DNA from: Thermaceae bacterium
GTDB taxonomy: Bacteria; Deinococcota; Deinococci; Deinococcales; Thermaceae
NCBI GenBank assembly: GCA_015478585.1
Contig: JADMIM010000018.1
Span: 1-47,348, forward strand
Reading direction: 5' to 3'
Length of the DNA: 47,348 nucleotides
The notes under the pieces are model-generated. The model made no database searches. It saw only the letters and a program-made list of their open reading frames with translations, and was not told the origin of the DNA. This document shows, in pieces, positions 24,045 through 32,716 of this stretch. The position numbers were made by a program, and so were the translations under genes. Position 1 is the stretch's first letter; each line of letters begins with the position of its first letter.

Positions 24045-24101
24045 CCTTCAGCCTTCAGCTTTCGGCTTTCGGCTTCTGGTGTATTGCGTATTGCGTATTG
24101 C
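24045..24101. repeat. Short tandem repeats between accD and accA
   Basis: Two repeat blocks lie side by side. The first alternates CCTTCAG/CTTTCGG-type heptamers (24045-24076). The second is GTATTGC three times (24081-24101), ending five bases short of the accD stop codon. Neither is in a coding frame. Confidence 0.7.
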
Positions 24102-24106
24102 ATACT

Positions 24107-24946
24107 CTAGTCTCTCGGATACAGCAACTTCAACACGTCGCTCACCGTGTCTTTGAGCTGACGGCGATCCACCACTTTGTCCACCATGCCGTGCTTGAGC
24201 AAAAACTCCGAGCGCTGGAAGCCTTCGGGCAAATCCTGGCGGATGGTCTGCTTGATTACCCGTGGCCCAGCAAAGCCGATCAGGGCTTCGGGCTCGGCCA
24301 AAATTACGTCGGCAATGGCCGCAAAGCTGGCGGTCACACCGCCGGTGGTGGGGTCGGTGAGGATGGAGATATAGGGCAGGCGCTTGACCCACAGCCGATC
24401 TAGGGCAAGGGTGGTTTTTGCCATTTGCATGAGGGATAAAGCTGCTTCTTGCATTCGTGCTCCACCCGAAACCGAGACAATCACCACCCCCCGGTTTTCG
24501 TTGGCAGCGCTCTCGATACCACGGGTGAGTTCCTCGCCCACCACGCTACCCATGGAGCCCCCGGCAAAAGCATAGTCCATTACCAATAGCACGCTGGGTA
24601 CGCTGCCGATGGTGCAACGCCCACCCACGATGGCATCGGGGCGCTTAGCTTCGCGTTGATAGCGCTCCAGGCGCTTAGGATAAGGCTCAGTGTCGCTGAA
24701 GTTCAGCGGGTCGATGGGCTTGAGGCCGGTGGTTTGCTGAAAGCTGCCGGTGTCGGAAAGCAACTCTACCCGTTTATCCGCAGACAGGCGCATATGATGA
24801 CCACATTTGGGGCAAACATACCAGTTCGCCTCGAGGTCTTTTTTGTAGATTTGTGCGTCGCACTTGGGGCACTTAACCCACAGCTCAGGCACATCCCGTG
24901 CCTCGCCTTGTGCCCGGCGACGGCGAAAGAGCCGCTCTAAGGCCAT
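24107..24946 (-). CDS. accD: Acetyl-CoA carboxylase carboxyltransferase subunit beta
   Basis: 279 residues, typical of AccD, the zinc-binding partner of AccA. A four-cysteine zinc ribbon is at Cys26, Cys29, Cys45 and Cys48 (CPKCDAQ, CPKCGHH). Crotonase-fold landmarks follow: [30 protein letters not shown] and [11 protein letters not shown]. Start is ATG 24946. It is the first gene of a two-gene accD-accA unit, so both subunits can be made in balance. Confidence 0.96.
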   Translation of the reverse strand: MALERLFRRRRAQGEARDVPELWVKCPKCDAQIYKKDLEANWYVCPKCGHHMRLSADKRVELLSDTGSFQQTTGLKPIDPLNFSDTEPYPKRLERYQREAKRPDAIVGGRCTIGSVPSVLLVMDYAFAGGSMGSVVGEELTRGIESAANENRGVVIVSVSGGARMQEAALSLMQMAKTTLALDRLWVKRLPYISILTDPTTGGVTASFAAIADVILAEPEALIGFAGPRVIKQTIRQDLPEGFQRSEFLLKHGMVDKVVDRRQLKDTVSDVLKLLYPRD

Positions 24947-25250
24947 AACGGATACAGTTTATACCTCATCCGGGGCACATTCGGAAATGTAAGCCCCTTT
25001 GACCCAGCCGGAACGCCGTGCCCGGCGCTATCACGCACTGCCAAAGCGGTACTGCTAGTGTACTCGAGTGCAGAGTGAGGGGAAATCTGTCAGCACAGCG
25101 TCATCGGGGCTACTATGGGCTGTTGACACAAGGTGCATAGTCTGAAGATAAGCCCATGCAACCCCTAGGTTTCGGCTCATCCGGTAATCTTTGCGTCTCG
25201 GACGCATTTTATGGCATAGCCCAAAGGCCCTTGGGAGGGGAGGTATCCTC
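24947..25250. other. Divergent intergenic region between accD and a glycosyltransferase gene
   Basis: About 300 bp that must hold two promoters. A consensus -35 TTGACA is at 25123-25128, with AGATAA 17 bp further on as a poor -10 towards the glycosyltransferase. On the minus strand a TAAACT lies 9 nt before the accD ATG. I see no RNA structure or gene that I recognise. Confidence 0.35.
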
Positions 25251-25970
25251 GTGATCAGTGTGCTTATCCCGACCTATAACCGCCCGCAATTGCTCAAGCG
25301 GGCCCTGCATTCCTTGCAGGCCCAGCTTTACCCCGACTGGGAAGCGCTAGTTGTGGACGATGGCGACGGCTCGAGCATCCAAGCGGTAGGGGAGTTGGGC
25401 GACCCTCGAGTCTGGGCCACCAAGAATAGGGGCAGGGGGCAGGTGTACGCCCGCAACACCGCCCTCGAGGCCGCTAGCGGCGAGATTATAGCGCTGCTCG
25501 ATGATGATGACTGGTGGGAAGACCCCACCCATCTGCACCGGGTGGTGCGGGCCTTGAAAGCTGGCCCGGCTCTGGTGTACCGGGGGGGATATCTGGTCTA
25601 CGAGCGGGGGGGGCTCGAGCTTGAACGTACTCCCTTCGACCTTCGGGCTACCGCCACTTCCCTCCGCCACGACAACACGATCCTGGCTGCAGGTGTGGCT
25701 TATCCGCGCCTGCTGCATGGTGAGCTGGGAGCTTTTGACCCAGAGATGTCTGACTATTGGGACTGGGATTGGTATCTGCGGGTTGTGGGGGCGGGTTATC
25801 CGCTCCTGCAACTTCCGGGCCGGGGGGTGGCGGTCTCGATGCATGGTAGCAATATGTCGTATAGCTCGAGGCCCACCGAGCGTCAGCAGAACCTGGCCAA
25901 ACTCAGCGCCAAGCACGGTTTGAGCGGTATTGTCCTCAAAGACCACCGGATTATTGCTTCCCCGGCCTAG
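25251..25970 (+). CDS. Family 2 glycosyltransferase
   Basis: 239 residues from GTG 25251 (MISVLIPTYNRPQLLKRAL), chosen because GGAGG lies 7 nt upstream; a longer frame from 25191 adds an unlikely leader. The GT-A fold is clear: ISVLIPTYNRP, ALVVDDGDGSS, ARNTALEAASGEIIALLDDDDWW (the metal-binding acidic cluster DDDD) and FDPEMSDYWDWDWYLRV near the catalytic site. It transfers a sugar from a nucleotide donor. The acceptor is unknown. There are no membrane segments and no other polysaccharide genes nearby. Confidence 0.88.
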   Translation: MISVLIPTYNRPQLLKRALHSLQAQLYPDWEALVVDDGDGSSIQAVGELGDPRVWATKNRGRGQVYARNTALEAASGEIIALLDDDDWWEDPTHLHRVVRALKAGPALVYRGGYLVYERGGLELERTPFDLRATATSLRHDNTILAAGVAYPRLLHGELGAFDPEMSDYWDWDWYLRVVGAGYPLLQLPGRGVAVSMHGSNMSYSSRPTERQQNLAKLSAKHGLSGIVLKDHRIIASPA

Positions 25971-26008
25971 GGCAGTTCTCCAAAAGAAGGGCCCAGTTCC
26001 ACAAAGGC

Positions 26009-26713
26009 TCAGGCGAGGGCGGTGTTTTTCTGCGAATCCCCGGCGGTTTTGGCCTGCTCCAGGGCCTGGTTCAACTGGGCCTCGAGCCGCTTCTTGAACA
26101 GGGGCACAGCCTGAGCGCCCAAAGCCTCGAAAGCCTCCAAGTAGCCCAGGGTAAAGTGCAAATCGCCCACCCGGCCCAGTACCTCCTGCAGCCCCTGGAT
26201 GGCCTCGGTATTCATCCCCAGCCACTCCCGCGCGTACCGCAGTCGACGCAAGGCTCGGCGCAGGGCGTGTAGGTGCTCGAAATCGCGGTGGTGTTGCCAC
26301 TTCTCGTAGCGCCGCTGGGCCTGCTGTAGGAAATGGCCTAGACGGGCTTCGGCTTGGGGGCGCTCGAGCGGCGGTAGGGTGGAAAGGGCTAGGCGCAAGC
26401 CCTTCAGGCGGGGACTATCGAGCATCGGTATAAACGCGGCCCGTTGTTGCTTTAGCTGCTCTTTAGCCCAGCTCTGGAAAGTTTTGGGGAGTCTTGGATG
26501 CCCCAGCAACACCTCGAGGTCGCGTACCTTTCCGGCCCCTTGCACCAGCCAGGCCAGGTCATCCTCCAGCATCCGAAACCCCCCTAGCTCCAGCCACACC
26601 CGCAGCCGCCGCCCCGCCACCCGCACCTGATGAATGCCCTCGGGGTCGGAACCCTCTCTGGCCATAGGTAAATGGACATTGAGGTGCTCGAGCCACCGCG
26701 CCAGGGAGATCAT
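26009..26713 (-). CDS. CHAD domain-containing protein
   Basis: 234 residues forming an all-helical CHAD domain. Conserved basic and histidine positions are seen in GIHQVRVAGRRLRVWLEL, VRDLEVLLGH, HRDFEHLHALRRALRRLRYAREW and LGRVGDLH. CHAD domains bind inorganic polyphosphate and often sit next to polyphosphate enzymes or are fused to CYTH domains; here no CYTH domain is attached. A link to polyphosphate granules is inferred from the family. It is convergent with the glycosyltransferase gene. Confidence 0.87.
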   Translation of the reverse strand: MISLARWLEHLNVHLPMAREGSDPEGIHQVRVAGRRLRVWLELGGFRMLEDDLAWLVQGAGKVRDLEVLLGHPRLPKTFQSWAKEQLKQQRAAFIPMLDSPRLKGLRLALSTLPPLERPQAEARLGHFLQQAQRRYEKWQHHRDFEHLHALRRALRRLRYAREWLGMNTEAIQGLQEVLGRVGDLHFTLGYLEAFEALGAQAVPLFKKRLEAQLNQALEQAKTAGDSQKNTALA

Positions 26714-26941
26714 GAACCCAGTATTGCAAACTACCTAACCCTACTGGGTTTTCATTACTGCCACAGCACAGTAATTCATTGCCCATCGCGTTTCCCACCA
26801 TTACGACACAGGCGGTGCGATATACATGAAAACCTTGAGCTTTGGCCGGGCTATGCAAGCGGCGAGTTTCGCCCTCGAGAAGCCCATCTGGCAGGGGCAA
26901 ATCTTGTGAAGGGCCAGTTTAAACCTCAACCAAATTGAGTA
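26714..26941. other. Intergenic stretch with decayed repeat similarity
   Basis: No gene is recognised. CAGTAATTCATTGC near 26769 resembles CAGCAATTCATTGC near 6301. GCGGTGC...CATGAAAACC at 26814-26833 resembles the sequence around 8348-8371. Both related sites lie next to the TAGAGCGGTTTTC motif, so this may be a decayed copy of the same element. Confidence 0.35.
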
Positions 26942-26970
26942 TTGACATCGAAACGTTTCGATGATAGCCT
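26942..26970 (+). promoter_or_regulatory. Promoter with LacI-type operator for the sugar locus
   Basis: TTGACA (26942-26947), an exact 17-bp spacer and TAGCCT (26965-26970). An 18-bp perfect palindrome CATCGAAACGTTTCGATG (26946-26963) fills the spacer. The GAAACGTTTC core is that of LacI/GalR-family operators, and a LacI-family gene closes the locus at 32717. Binding there would block RNA polymerase. The leader to the first gene is about 180 nt. Confidence 0.85.
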
Positions 26971-27156
26971 GGGCCAAATCTCAGCAAGGCTTTATATGAA
27001 CCAGACCCCGTGGTGTATTTGTTTTATCTGGTCATCCAGATCTCCTCCAGCAGCGGGGGATGCGGTGCGGGTGTTTAGCGATTGCCACCTGGGTTAAGTT
27101 GCAGGCCTCGAGGGGTGTGTTGGGTGTTGTTTGCCGCGAAGAGAAAGGGGTAATGC

Positions 27157-28377
27157 ATGAATGTGAATCTGAGCCGGGTCGTGGGTAAGATGCTCGCAAT
27201 AACCGTACTGGGTTTGTCGGTTGGACTTGCCCAGGGTAAGGTCACCCTGCAATTCTGGGATTATTATTCGGACAATCAGAATTTTCAGAAAGTTCTCGAA
27301 GACCTCATACAAACCTACCAAAAAAGCAACCCCAACGTTGAAATCAAACACACCCCGTTTCCTTTTGGAGACCTCAAAAACAAGATTATTCAAGGGGCTG
27401 CGACCCGAACCATCGCCGACATCGTGATTGTGGATAATCCCGACCATCAGGCTATGGCTTCCCAGGGAGCGTTCGCGGATATCACCGACAAAATAAAAGG
27501 CACCGACTACCCCAGTCTGTATTTCAAAGGAGCCTTCTCGAGCACTATCTATAAGGGCAAAAACTACGGCGTTCCCTTCGTGAGCAATGCCACAGCACTT
27601 TACTACAATGAAGACCTGCTGAAAGCCGCCGGAATTGCCAAACCTCCTACGACCTGGGCCGAACTCCAGAGCGATGCTAAAAAACTCACCTCTGGGGATC
27701 GCTACGGCTTCTGTCTTAGTGGCGTGGGCACCGAAGAAGGCACGTTTACCTTCTTGCCCTTTCTGTGGAGCACCGGCTCCGACCTGACCAGCTTTGGAGA
27801 TGCCGGATCGGTCAAGGCTCTGGAGTTCTGGAACACTTTGGTCAACCAGGATAGAAGCGTCTCCAAGGCGATGGTTGGCTGGAGCCAGGGGGATGTTTAT
27901 CAGCAATTTATTGCCCAGAAATGCGCCATGATGATCAATGGCCCCTGGCAGCTCCCCAACTTTAAACGGGACAAGGTTAGCTTCAAGTGGGGGGTGGCCC
28001 CTTGGCCCAAAGACAAAGAAAGCGTTTCTATCCTGGGTGGGGAGAATTTCGCCATAGGCAACACCAAAAACGTAAACGAAGCCTGGAAGTTTCTGTCCTG
28101 GCTGCTCCAGCCCGAGCACCTCAAGCCGCTGATTCTAGCCAACGGTAGCCTTCCCAACCGCAACGACCTAGCCAAAGACCCTACCTGGACAACCGACCCC
28201 ATTACCAAAGTGTTTTTGGAACAAGTTGCCGTAGCCAAACCTCGAGCTTATGGGGCTAAGTATCCCCAGATCAGCGAGCAGGTCTGGACAGCCTTCCAGA
28301 GCGTGGTGTTGGGCAAACAGAGTGCTGCTGAGGCTGCCAAGCAAGCTGCCGCCGCCATCAAGCCTCTTCTGCCCTGA
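27157..28377 (+). CDS. Carbohydrate ABC transporter substrate-binding protein
   Basis: 406 residues of the family 1 (MalE/UgpB-like) binding proteins. A signal peptide ends at GLAQG. The mature start KVTLQFWDYYSD and the motifs NPNVEIKHTPFP, YGVPFVSNATALYYNEDLLKAAGI, PTTWAEL, MINGPWQLPNF and AAEAAKQAAAAIKPLL at the end are typical. It captures an unknown sugar outside the membrane and delivers it to the two permeases encoded next. ATG 27157 follows AAAGGGG. A strong hairpin directly after the gene suggests that it is made in excess of the permeases. Confidence 0.92.
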   Translation: MNVNLSRVVGKMLAITVLGLSVGLAQGKVTLQFWDYYSDNQNFQKVLEDLIQTYQKSNPNVEIKHTPFPFGDLKNKIIQGAATRTIADIVIVDNPDHQAMASQGAFADITDKIKGTDYPSLYFKGAFSSTIYKGKNYGVPFVSNATALYYNEDLLKAAGIAKPPTTWAELQSDAKKLTSGDRYGFCLSGVGTEEGTFTFLPFLWSTGSDLTSFGDAGSVKALEFWNTLVNQDRSVSKAMVGWSQGDVYQQFIAQKCAMMINGPWQLPNFKRDKVSFKWGVAPWPKDKESVSILGGENFAIGNTKNVNEAWKFLSWLLQPEHLKPLILANGSLPNRNDLAKDPTWTTDPITKVFLEQVAVAKPRAYGAKYPQISEQVWTAFQSVVLGKQSAAEAAKQAAAAIKPLLP

Positions 28378-28384
28378 GCTTTTC

Positions 28385-28420
28385 AGGCTCGAGGGGGCCT
28401 CTACTGCCCTCGAGCCTTTT
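28385..28420 (+). terminator. Terminator/attenuator after the binding-protein gene
   Basis: AGGCTCGAGGG (28385-28395) pairs perfectly with CCCTCGAGCCT (28407-28417) and runs into TTTT. Placed inside the operon, it probably lets only part of the transcripts continue into the permease genes. Confidence 0.8.
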
Positions 28421-28469
28421 GCTCAAATCTGAAAGGAAAGGCTTGGACGGTAGATCAAAAGGGACGGTC

Positions 28470-29402
28470 ATGGTTGATAAAACCAGCGATGTAAGAGCCA
28501 TTGACAAAAAACGCGAACCCCGCAAGCGGATCGCGCATCTCGACTATCTATTTGTCGCTCCCGCAGCCTTGTTTTTGTTGCTGTTCATGGTCTACCCGGT
28601 GCTGTTCAACATTTCTCTTTCCCTGCGCGATGTAACCGCGGCTACCCTGCTGGACACCTCCCAGAATACTTTTGTTGGCCTGAGCAACTATGCCAAGGTT
28701 TTCCAAAACCCGGCTTTCGCCACGACTGTCATCAACACCCTGGTCTTTACCTTTTTTTCGCTGGTGTTCCAACTCGGTTTGGGCATGGCTCTGGCAATTT
28801 TTTATACCCGCTCGTTTCCCGGAGCCCGGTATATGCGGGGCTTGTATCTGGTGGCCTGGACTATTCCTATCGTGGTCTCGGGATCGGTATTTCGCTGGCT
28901 CTTGGAAGGCGATGCCGGGGTGATCAACTACCTCCTGCGCACCCTCGGCTTAATTCATCAGTCAATCTTCTGGATTTCCAATCCCAATACCGCCCTCGTC
29001 AGCGTAATTTTTGTGAATATTTGGTTGGGGTTGCCCTTTAACCTAACCCTGCTCATAGCGGCCCTTCAGGGCTTACCCCAAGAGGTCTACGAAGCCGCCA
29101 GCATTGACGGCGCGAGCGGCTGGCAGAAGTATAGATTTGTCACCTTGCCCATGCTGCGCCCAGCCTTGCTTTCGATTGTGGTGCTGGGCCTGATTTATAC
29201 CTTCAAGGTTTTTGATCTGGTTTTTATCGTCACGGGCGGTGGCCCCCTCAACGCCTCCGATGTGGTTTCTACCCTGGCCTACAAAATGGTTTTCCGGGAT
29301 TTCTTGTTTGGTCAAGGAGCCGCCATTTTGAACTTGTTGTTCGTGGTGCTTTTTGTGCTTTCTTTGTTTTATATTCGCACCACCCAGCGCGAGGAGGTCT
29401 GA
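28470..29402 (+). CDS. Carbohydrate ABC transporter permease (MalF-like)
   Basis: 310 residues from ATG 28470. A TTG at 28443 behind AAGGAAAGG is an alternative that adds nine residues. Six membrane segments are visible, starting with LFVAPAALFLLLFMVYPVLF. The EAA loop that contacts the ATPase is EVYEAASIDGASGWQKYRFVTLP. It forms a heterodimeric channel with the next gene product. The ATPase is not encoded in this locus, so a shared MsmK/UgpC-type subunit made elsewhere is likely. Confidence 0.92.
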   Translation: MVDKTSDVRAIDKKREPRKRIAHLDYLFVAPAALFLLLFMVYPVLFNISLSLRDVTAATLLDTSQNTFVGLSNYAKVFQNPAFATTVINTLVFTFFSLVFQLGLGMALAIFYTRSFPGARYMRGLYLVAWTIPIVVSGSVFRWLLEGDAGVINYLLRTLGLIHQSIFWISNPNTALVSVIFVNIWLGLPFNLTLLIAALQGLPQEVYEAASIDGASGWQKYRFVTLPMLRPALLSIVVLGLIYTFKVFDLVFIVTGGGPLNASDVVSTLAYKMVFRDFLFGQGAAILNLLFVVLFVLSLFYIRTTQREEV

Positions 29403-29403
29403 T

Positions 29404-30243
29404 ATGAAAACGCTTTTCAGTCTCTACCACCGTGGGTATGGTCTGAGCCTGTTGGGCCTTTTGATGCTGGCCATTTTCTTATTCCCCATCTACTGGATGG
29501 TGCTCACCGCGCTGCGCCCCTCAACCGAGATATTTGCCTACCCACCTCACTTCTTGCCCAATGTTGTAGATTTGGGGCCGATCAAGCAGGTGCTGAGCGA
29601 TCCCAAAGTTCCGCGCTACTTTATCAACTCGGCGATTGTGGGTTTGGGGTGCACGGTTTTGTCGCTGCTGCTAGCCACCCCTGCTGCTTATGCTTTAGCC
29701 CATCTTCCTTTGCGGGGTAAGAGCTTGTTGATGCTGATCTCGCTCTCGAGCCTGATGTTTCCCGCGATCATGATTGCCACACCCCTCTTCGTGATTTTCT
29801 CGCGGATGGGTCTTTCCGATAGCTATTTTGGCCTGATCGTGGCCAATACCACCTTGGCCTTGCCTTTTGCAATTATGGTGCTTCGCCCATTTTTCCTGGC
29901 AATTCCCAAACAGCTTACGGAGGCTGCGAAGATAGACGGATGCACCACTTGGGGGGCTTTCTGGCGGGTGATTTTGCCCCTATCAGTGACCGGGCTGCTG
30001 ACCACGGCAATTTTTACTTTTCTGATTGGTTGGGGAGATTTGCTGTTCGCTATCACCCTGGTCAACAGCGATGAGGTTAGGCCCATTACGGCGGGCATCT
30101 ATGCCAATATGGGCAATAACACCATTCGCTGGAATGCGGTGATGGCAATTTCCACCGTAGCAATGCTGCCCCCACTGGTGCTGTTCCTGATTACCCAGCG
30201 CTACGTGGTGCGCGGTCTGACGGTCGGAGCAGTCAAAGAGTAA
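29404..30243 (+). CDS. Carbohydrate ABC transporter permease (MalG-like)
   Basis: 279 residues from ATG 29404, with GAGGAGG in front and the stop codon of the previous gene two bases away. Six membrane segments begin at LSLLGLLMLAIFLFPIYWM. The EAA loop is ELTEAAKIDGCTTWGAFWRVILP in usual form. It pairs with the MalF-like permease. About 160 bp of non-coding sequence separate it from the catabolic genes that follow. Confidence 0.92.
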   Translation: MKTLFSLYHRGYGLSLLGLLMLAIFLFPIYWMVLTALRPSTEIFAYPPHFLPNVVDLGPIKQVLSDPKVPRYFINSAIVGLGCTVLSLLLATPAAYALAHLPLRGKSLLMLISLSSLMFPAIMIATPLFVIFSRMGLSDSYFGLIVANTTLALPFAIMVLRPFFLAIPKQLTEAAKIDGCTTWGAFWRVILPLSVTGLLTTAIFTFLIGWGDLLFAITLVNSDEVRPITAGIYANMGNNTIRWNAVMAISTVAMLPPLVLFLITQRYVVRGLTVGAVKE

Positions 30244-30401
30244 GACCGGGGTGGAAGCTTTTCCTTTGCGGAGGCTGAACGCTTCGAAAAACTCTGGTCG
30301 GATAATCTTCCTGGCCCCTGCATAAAACCAAGAAGGTGCTCAGCAAGGTCAAATATCCAAACTAATCTGGCGCTTTTGGAAATGCGCTCCTGGAGGTCTG
30401 T

Positions 30402-31367
30402 GTGAAGCTTGGCGTGTTCAATCCAATTTTGAGCAATATGCCCTTCGAGCTAATGCTCGAGCGGCTCAAGAGCTGGGGAGTCGAGGCCCTCGAGATTGCC
30501 AGTGGAGGATACGTAGGAAATGCGCACTGCAAGCCTGCGGAACTCCTCGCCGAGGCCGACAAACTCGAGGCTTTCAAGCGGGCTATTCAGTCTCGAGGGC
30601 TCGAGATTTCCGCGCTTTCGTGCCACGGCAACCCGCTTCACCCCGATGAAAAGGTGGCCAGGGAATTTCACCAGGCCTGGAGAGATACCGTGCTGCTGGC
30701 CGAAAAGCTCGATGTACACACGGTAGTGACCTTTAGCGGCTGTCCTGGAGGTGGGCCGGATGACAAAACTCCCAATTGGATTACCTGTTATTGGCCTACC
30801 GATCATGCCCGTAGCGCAGAGTGGCAGTGGAACGAGCGGGTAATTCCCTACTGGCTCGAGGAGTCTGCTTTTGCTGAGGCCCATGCCGTACGGGTTGCCA
30901 TCGAAATGCACCCCGGCTTTTGTGTGTACCAGCCCTTGCAGGCCAAACGCTTGCGCGAGGAAACCCGCAACAACCTGGGGGTCAACTTTGACCCCAGCCA
31001 CCTCTTCTGGCAGGGGATTGACCCGGTCAAAGCCATTCGCTTTCTGGGACGTTCTATCTATCATTTTCATGCCAAAGACACCTTTTTAGACCCCATCAAT
31101 GCACCCCTCAAAGGGGTATTGGATATTGACCCCTATGATCAGGTGGACAAGCGCTCCTGGATATTTCGTTCGGTAGGCTACGGTAACCCCGAAGCAGTAT
31201 GGCGGAATATGGTTTCTGCCCTGCGCACGGTGGGATACGACCACGTGCTCTCGATTGAGCACGAAGATGCTCTAGCTTCCAGAGACGAGGGCCTTTCCAA
31301 GGCGATTAGTGTTCTCAGAAACGCGATTTTGAGCGAGCCCCCGGCCAAGGCTTGGTGGGTGGACTAA
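30402..31367 (+). CDS. Sugar phosphate isomerase/epimerase family protein (TIM barrel)
   Basis: 321 residues of the xylose-isomerase-like TIM-barrel family (AP endonuclease 2 superfamily). The start is GTG 30402 with GGAGG 5 nt upstream. Probable metal ligands are seen at VAIEMHPGF (Glu), VNFDPSHLFW (Asp and His), YHFHAKDT (His, Asp) and LSIEHEDA (Glu). SGGYVGNAHCKP and LSCHGNPLHPDEKVA line the N-terminal side. The family isomerises or epimerises sugars, or acts on keto sugars and inositol derivatives; the substrate is unknown. The neighbouring uptake and oxidoreductase genes point to a role in breaking down the imported sugar. Confidence 0.85.
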   Translation: MKLGVFNPILSNMPFELMLERLKSWGVEALEIASGGYVGNAHCKPAELLAEADKLEAFKRAIQSRGLEISALSCHGNPLHPDEKVAREFHQAWRDTVLLAEKLDVHTVVTFSGCPGGGPDDKTPNWITCYWPTDHARSAEWQWNERVIPYWLEESAFAEAHAVRVAIEMHPGFCVYQPLQAKRLREETRNNLGVNFDPSHLFWQGIDPVKAIRFLGRSIYHFHAKDTFLDPINAPLKGVLDIDPYDQVDKRSWIFRSVGYGNPEAVWRNMVSALRTVGYDHVLSIEHEDALASRDEGLSKAISVLRNAILSEPPAKAWWVD

Positions 31368-31374
31368 GTTTCTC

Positions 31375-31401
31375 CAGGGTAAGTCTTGCAGACTTACCCT
31401 G
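31375..31401 (+). terminator. Perfect 11-bp hairpin after the isomerase gene
   Basis: CAGGGTAAGTC (31375-31385) and GACTTACCCTG (31391-31401) are exact complements with a 5-nt loop. No T-run follows, so it is either an RNA-stabilising hairpin or a weak terminator within the locus. Confidence 0.5.
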
Positions 31402-31563
31402 ACTGAGAGAGAAGGAGAGCGCCATCAGGAGATGCGCACAACGCATAGCCGCTCGCACGGGCAAAGCCCGGCCCGTTGGGCCTAGTGCTCTGCTCGTAAC
31501 CTGGATGAGGTGGCAAAATATCCTCCCTGGCAACCTCACCATGGAGCGACTTAGGAGGTTGAG

Positions 31564-32616
31564 TTGAGCACGGTGAGAGCAATCCTTGTCGGGTGCGGGG
31601 CCATGAGTCCGGCCTGGTTGAGAAGTGCCAAAGAAGTAGAGGGGCTCGAGATTGCCGGTCTGGTAGACCTACGCGAGGACGCGGCTCGAGCCCGGCAGCT
31701 AGAGTTTGGGCTGGACAAAGCCGCTATCGGCAGCAACCTCGAGCATCTGCTCGAGCAAATCAAGCCCGATGTGCTGTTTGATTGCACGGTTCCCGAGGCC
31801 CATTACTCCAATGCCCTGATGGCTTTTAAGCACGGAGTTCACGTGCTGGGGGAAAAACCCTTGGCCGACACCCTGCCCCGTGCCCGCGCAATGGTGGAAG
31901 CCGCCCGCAAGGCCAACCTGATCCACGCGGTTATTCAAAACCGCCGCTTCGACCCTAACATCCGCCGGGTACGCCGTTTCCTCGAGAATGGGGGCATTGG
32001 AGAGATTACCACGGTCAATGCTGACTTTTATATTGCTGCCCACTTTGGGGGCTTTCGGGATGCGATGCAACATCCGTTGCTGCTGGACATGGCTATACAT
32101 ACCTTCGACGCGGCAAGGCTTATTTCAGGTCAGGATCCGGTAAGTGTTTACTGCCAGGAGTGGAATCCCAAAGGCTCCTGGTATGCCCACGGGGCCAGCG
32201 CGATGGCGATCTTCGAGATGACCGGTGGGGTTATCTTTAACTATCGGGGTTCTTGGTGTTCTGAAGGGGCCCATACCGCCTGGGAGAGCGACTGGCGGAT
32301 CATAGGCACTCAGGGTACCCTGCGCTGGGATGGCGGAGCCCATCCCAAAGCCAGTGTGGTCAGTGCTGCGGTACACAAAGTTGGCGATGGCTGGTCGAGT
32401 ATGTTTGCCTCACAAGACACCTCCGAACTCCCTGGGCTCGACCCTCAAGACCGGGTTGGAGCCCATGCAGGTTTGATTCGGGAGATGGTGCAATGTATTC
32501 GTTGGGGTCAGACCCCCGAGACGGCCTCGAGCGACAATATCAAGAGCCTGGCTATGGTTTTCGCTGCCATTGAGAGTGCTCAAACTGGGGCTAAGGTCGC
32601 GGTAAGTTGGGATTGA
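31564..32616 (+). CDS. Gfo/Idh/MocA family NAD(P)-dependent oxidoreductase
   Basis: 350 residues. The Rossmann nucleotide motif is at the N-terminus (AILVGCGAMSPAWLRSA), followed by AGLVDLREDAA and the family motif GVHVLGEKPLADTL (EKP holds the catalytic lysine). The C-terminal beta sheet domain includes HFGGFRDAMQHPLLLDMAIHTFDAARLISG, with the expected D-x3-H of the active site. Such enzymes oxidise sugars or inositols at a ring hydroxyl. The start is TTG 31564 behind AGGAGG. With the TIM-barrel protein upstream it could run an oxidation-isomerisation or 3-keto-glycoside route; that is inference. Confidence 0.88.
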   Translation: MSTVRAILVGCGAMSPAWLRSAKEVEGLEIAGLVDLREDAARARQLEFGLDKAAIGSNLEHLLEQIKPDVLFDCTVPEAHYSNALMAFKHGVHVLGEKPLADTLPRARAMVEAARKANLIHAVIQNRRFDPNIRRVRRFLENGGIGEITTVNADFYIAAHFGGFRDAMQHPLLLDMAIHTFDAARLISGQDPVSVYCQEWNPKGSWYAHGASAMAIFEMTGGVIFNYRGSWCSEGAHTAWESDWRIIGTQGTLRWDGGAHPKASVVSAAVHKVGDGWSSMFASQDTSELPGLDPQDRVGAHAGLIREMVQCIRWGQTPETASSDNIKSLAMVFAAIESAQTGAKVAVSWD

Positions 32617-32716
32617 TCGCGCTCTTCGAAGGAGATGTGGCAGGCTTTTCACGAACAAACCGCGATAGCGCCATAAACCCTGCTTTGAGATTGGTTGATG
32701 CTAAAGTGAGCCCAGC

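Noticed and set aside
24045-24101. Possible CRISPR-like array
   Set aside because: The repeats are 7-nt tandem units without spacers. No CRISPR array or cas gene is seen anywhere in the window.
27094-28119. 341-residue open frame antisense to the sugar-binding protein
   Set aside because: The plus-strand protein is a clear family 1 binding protein with a signal peptide and ribosome-binding site; the antisense frame has neither.
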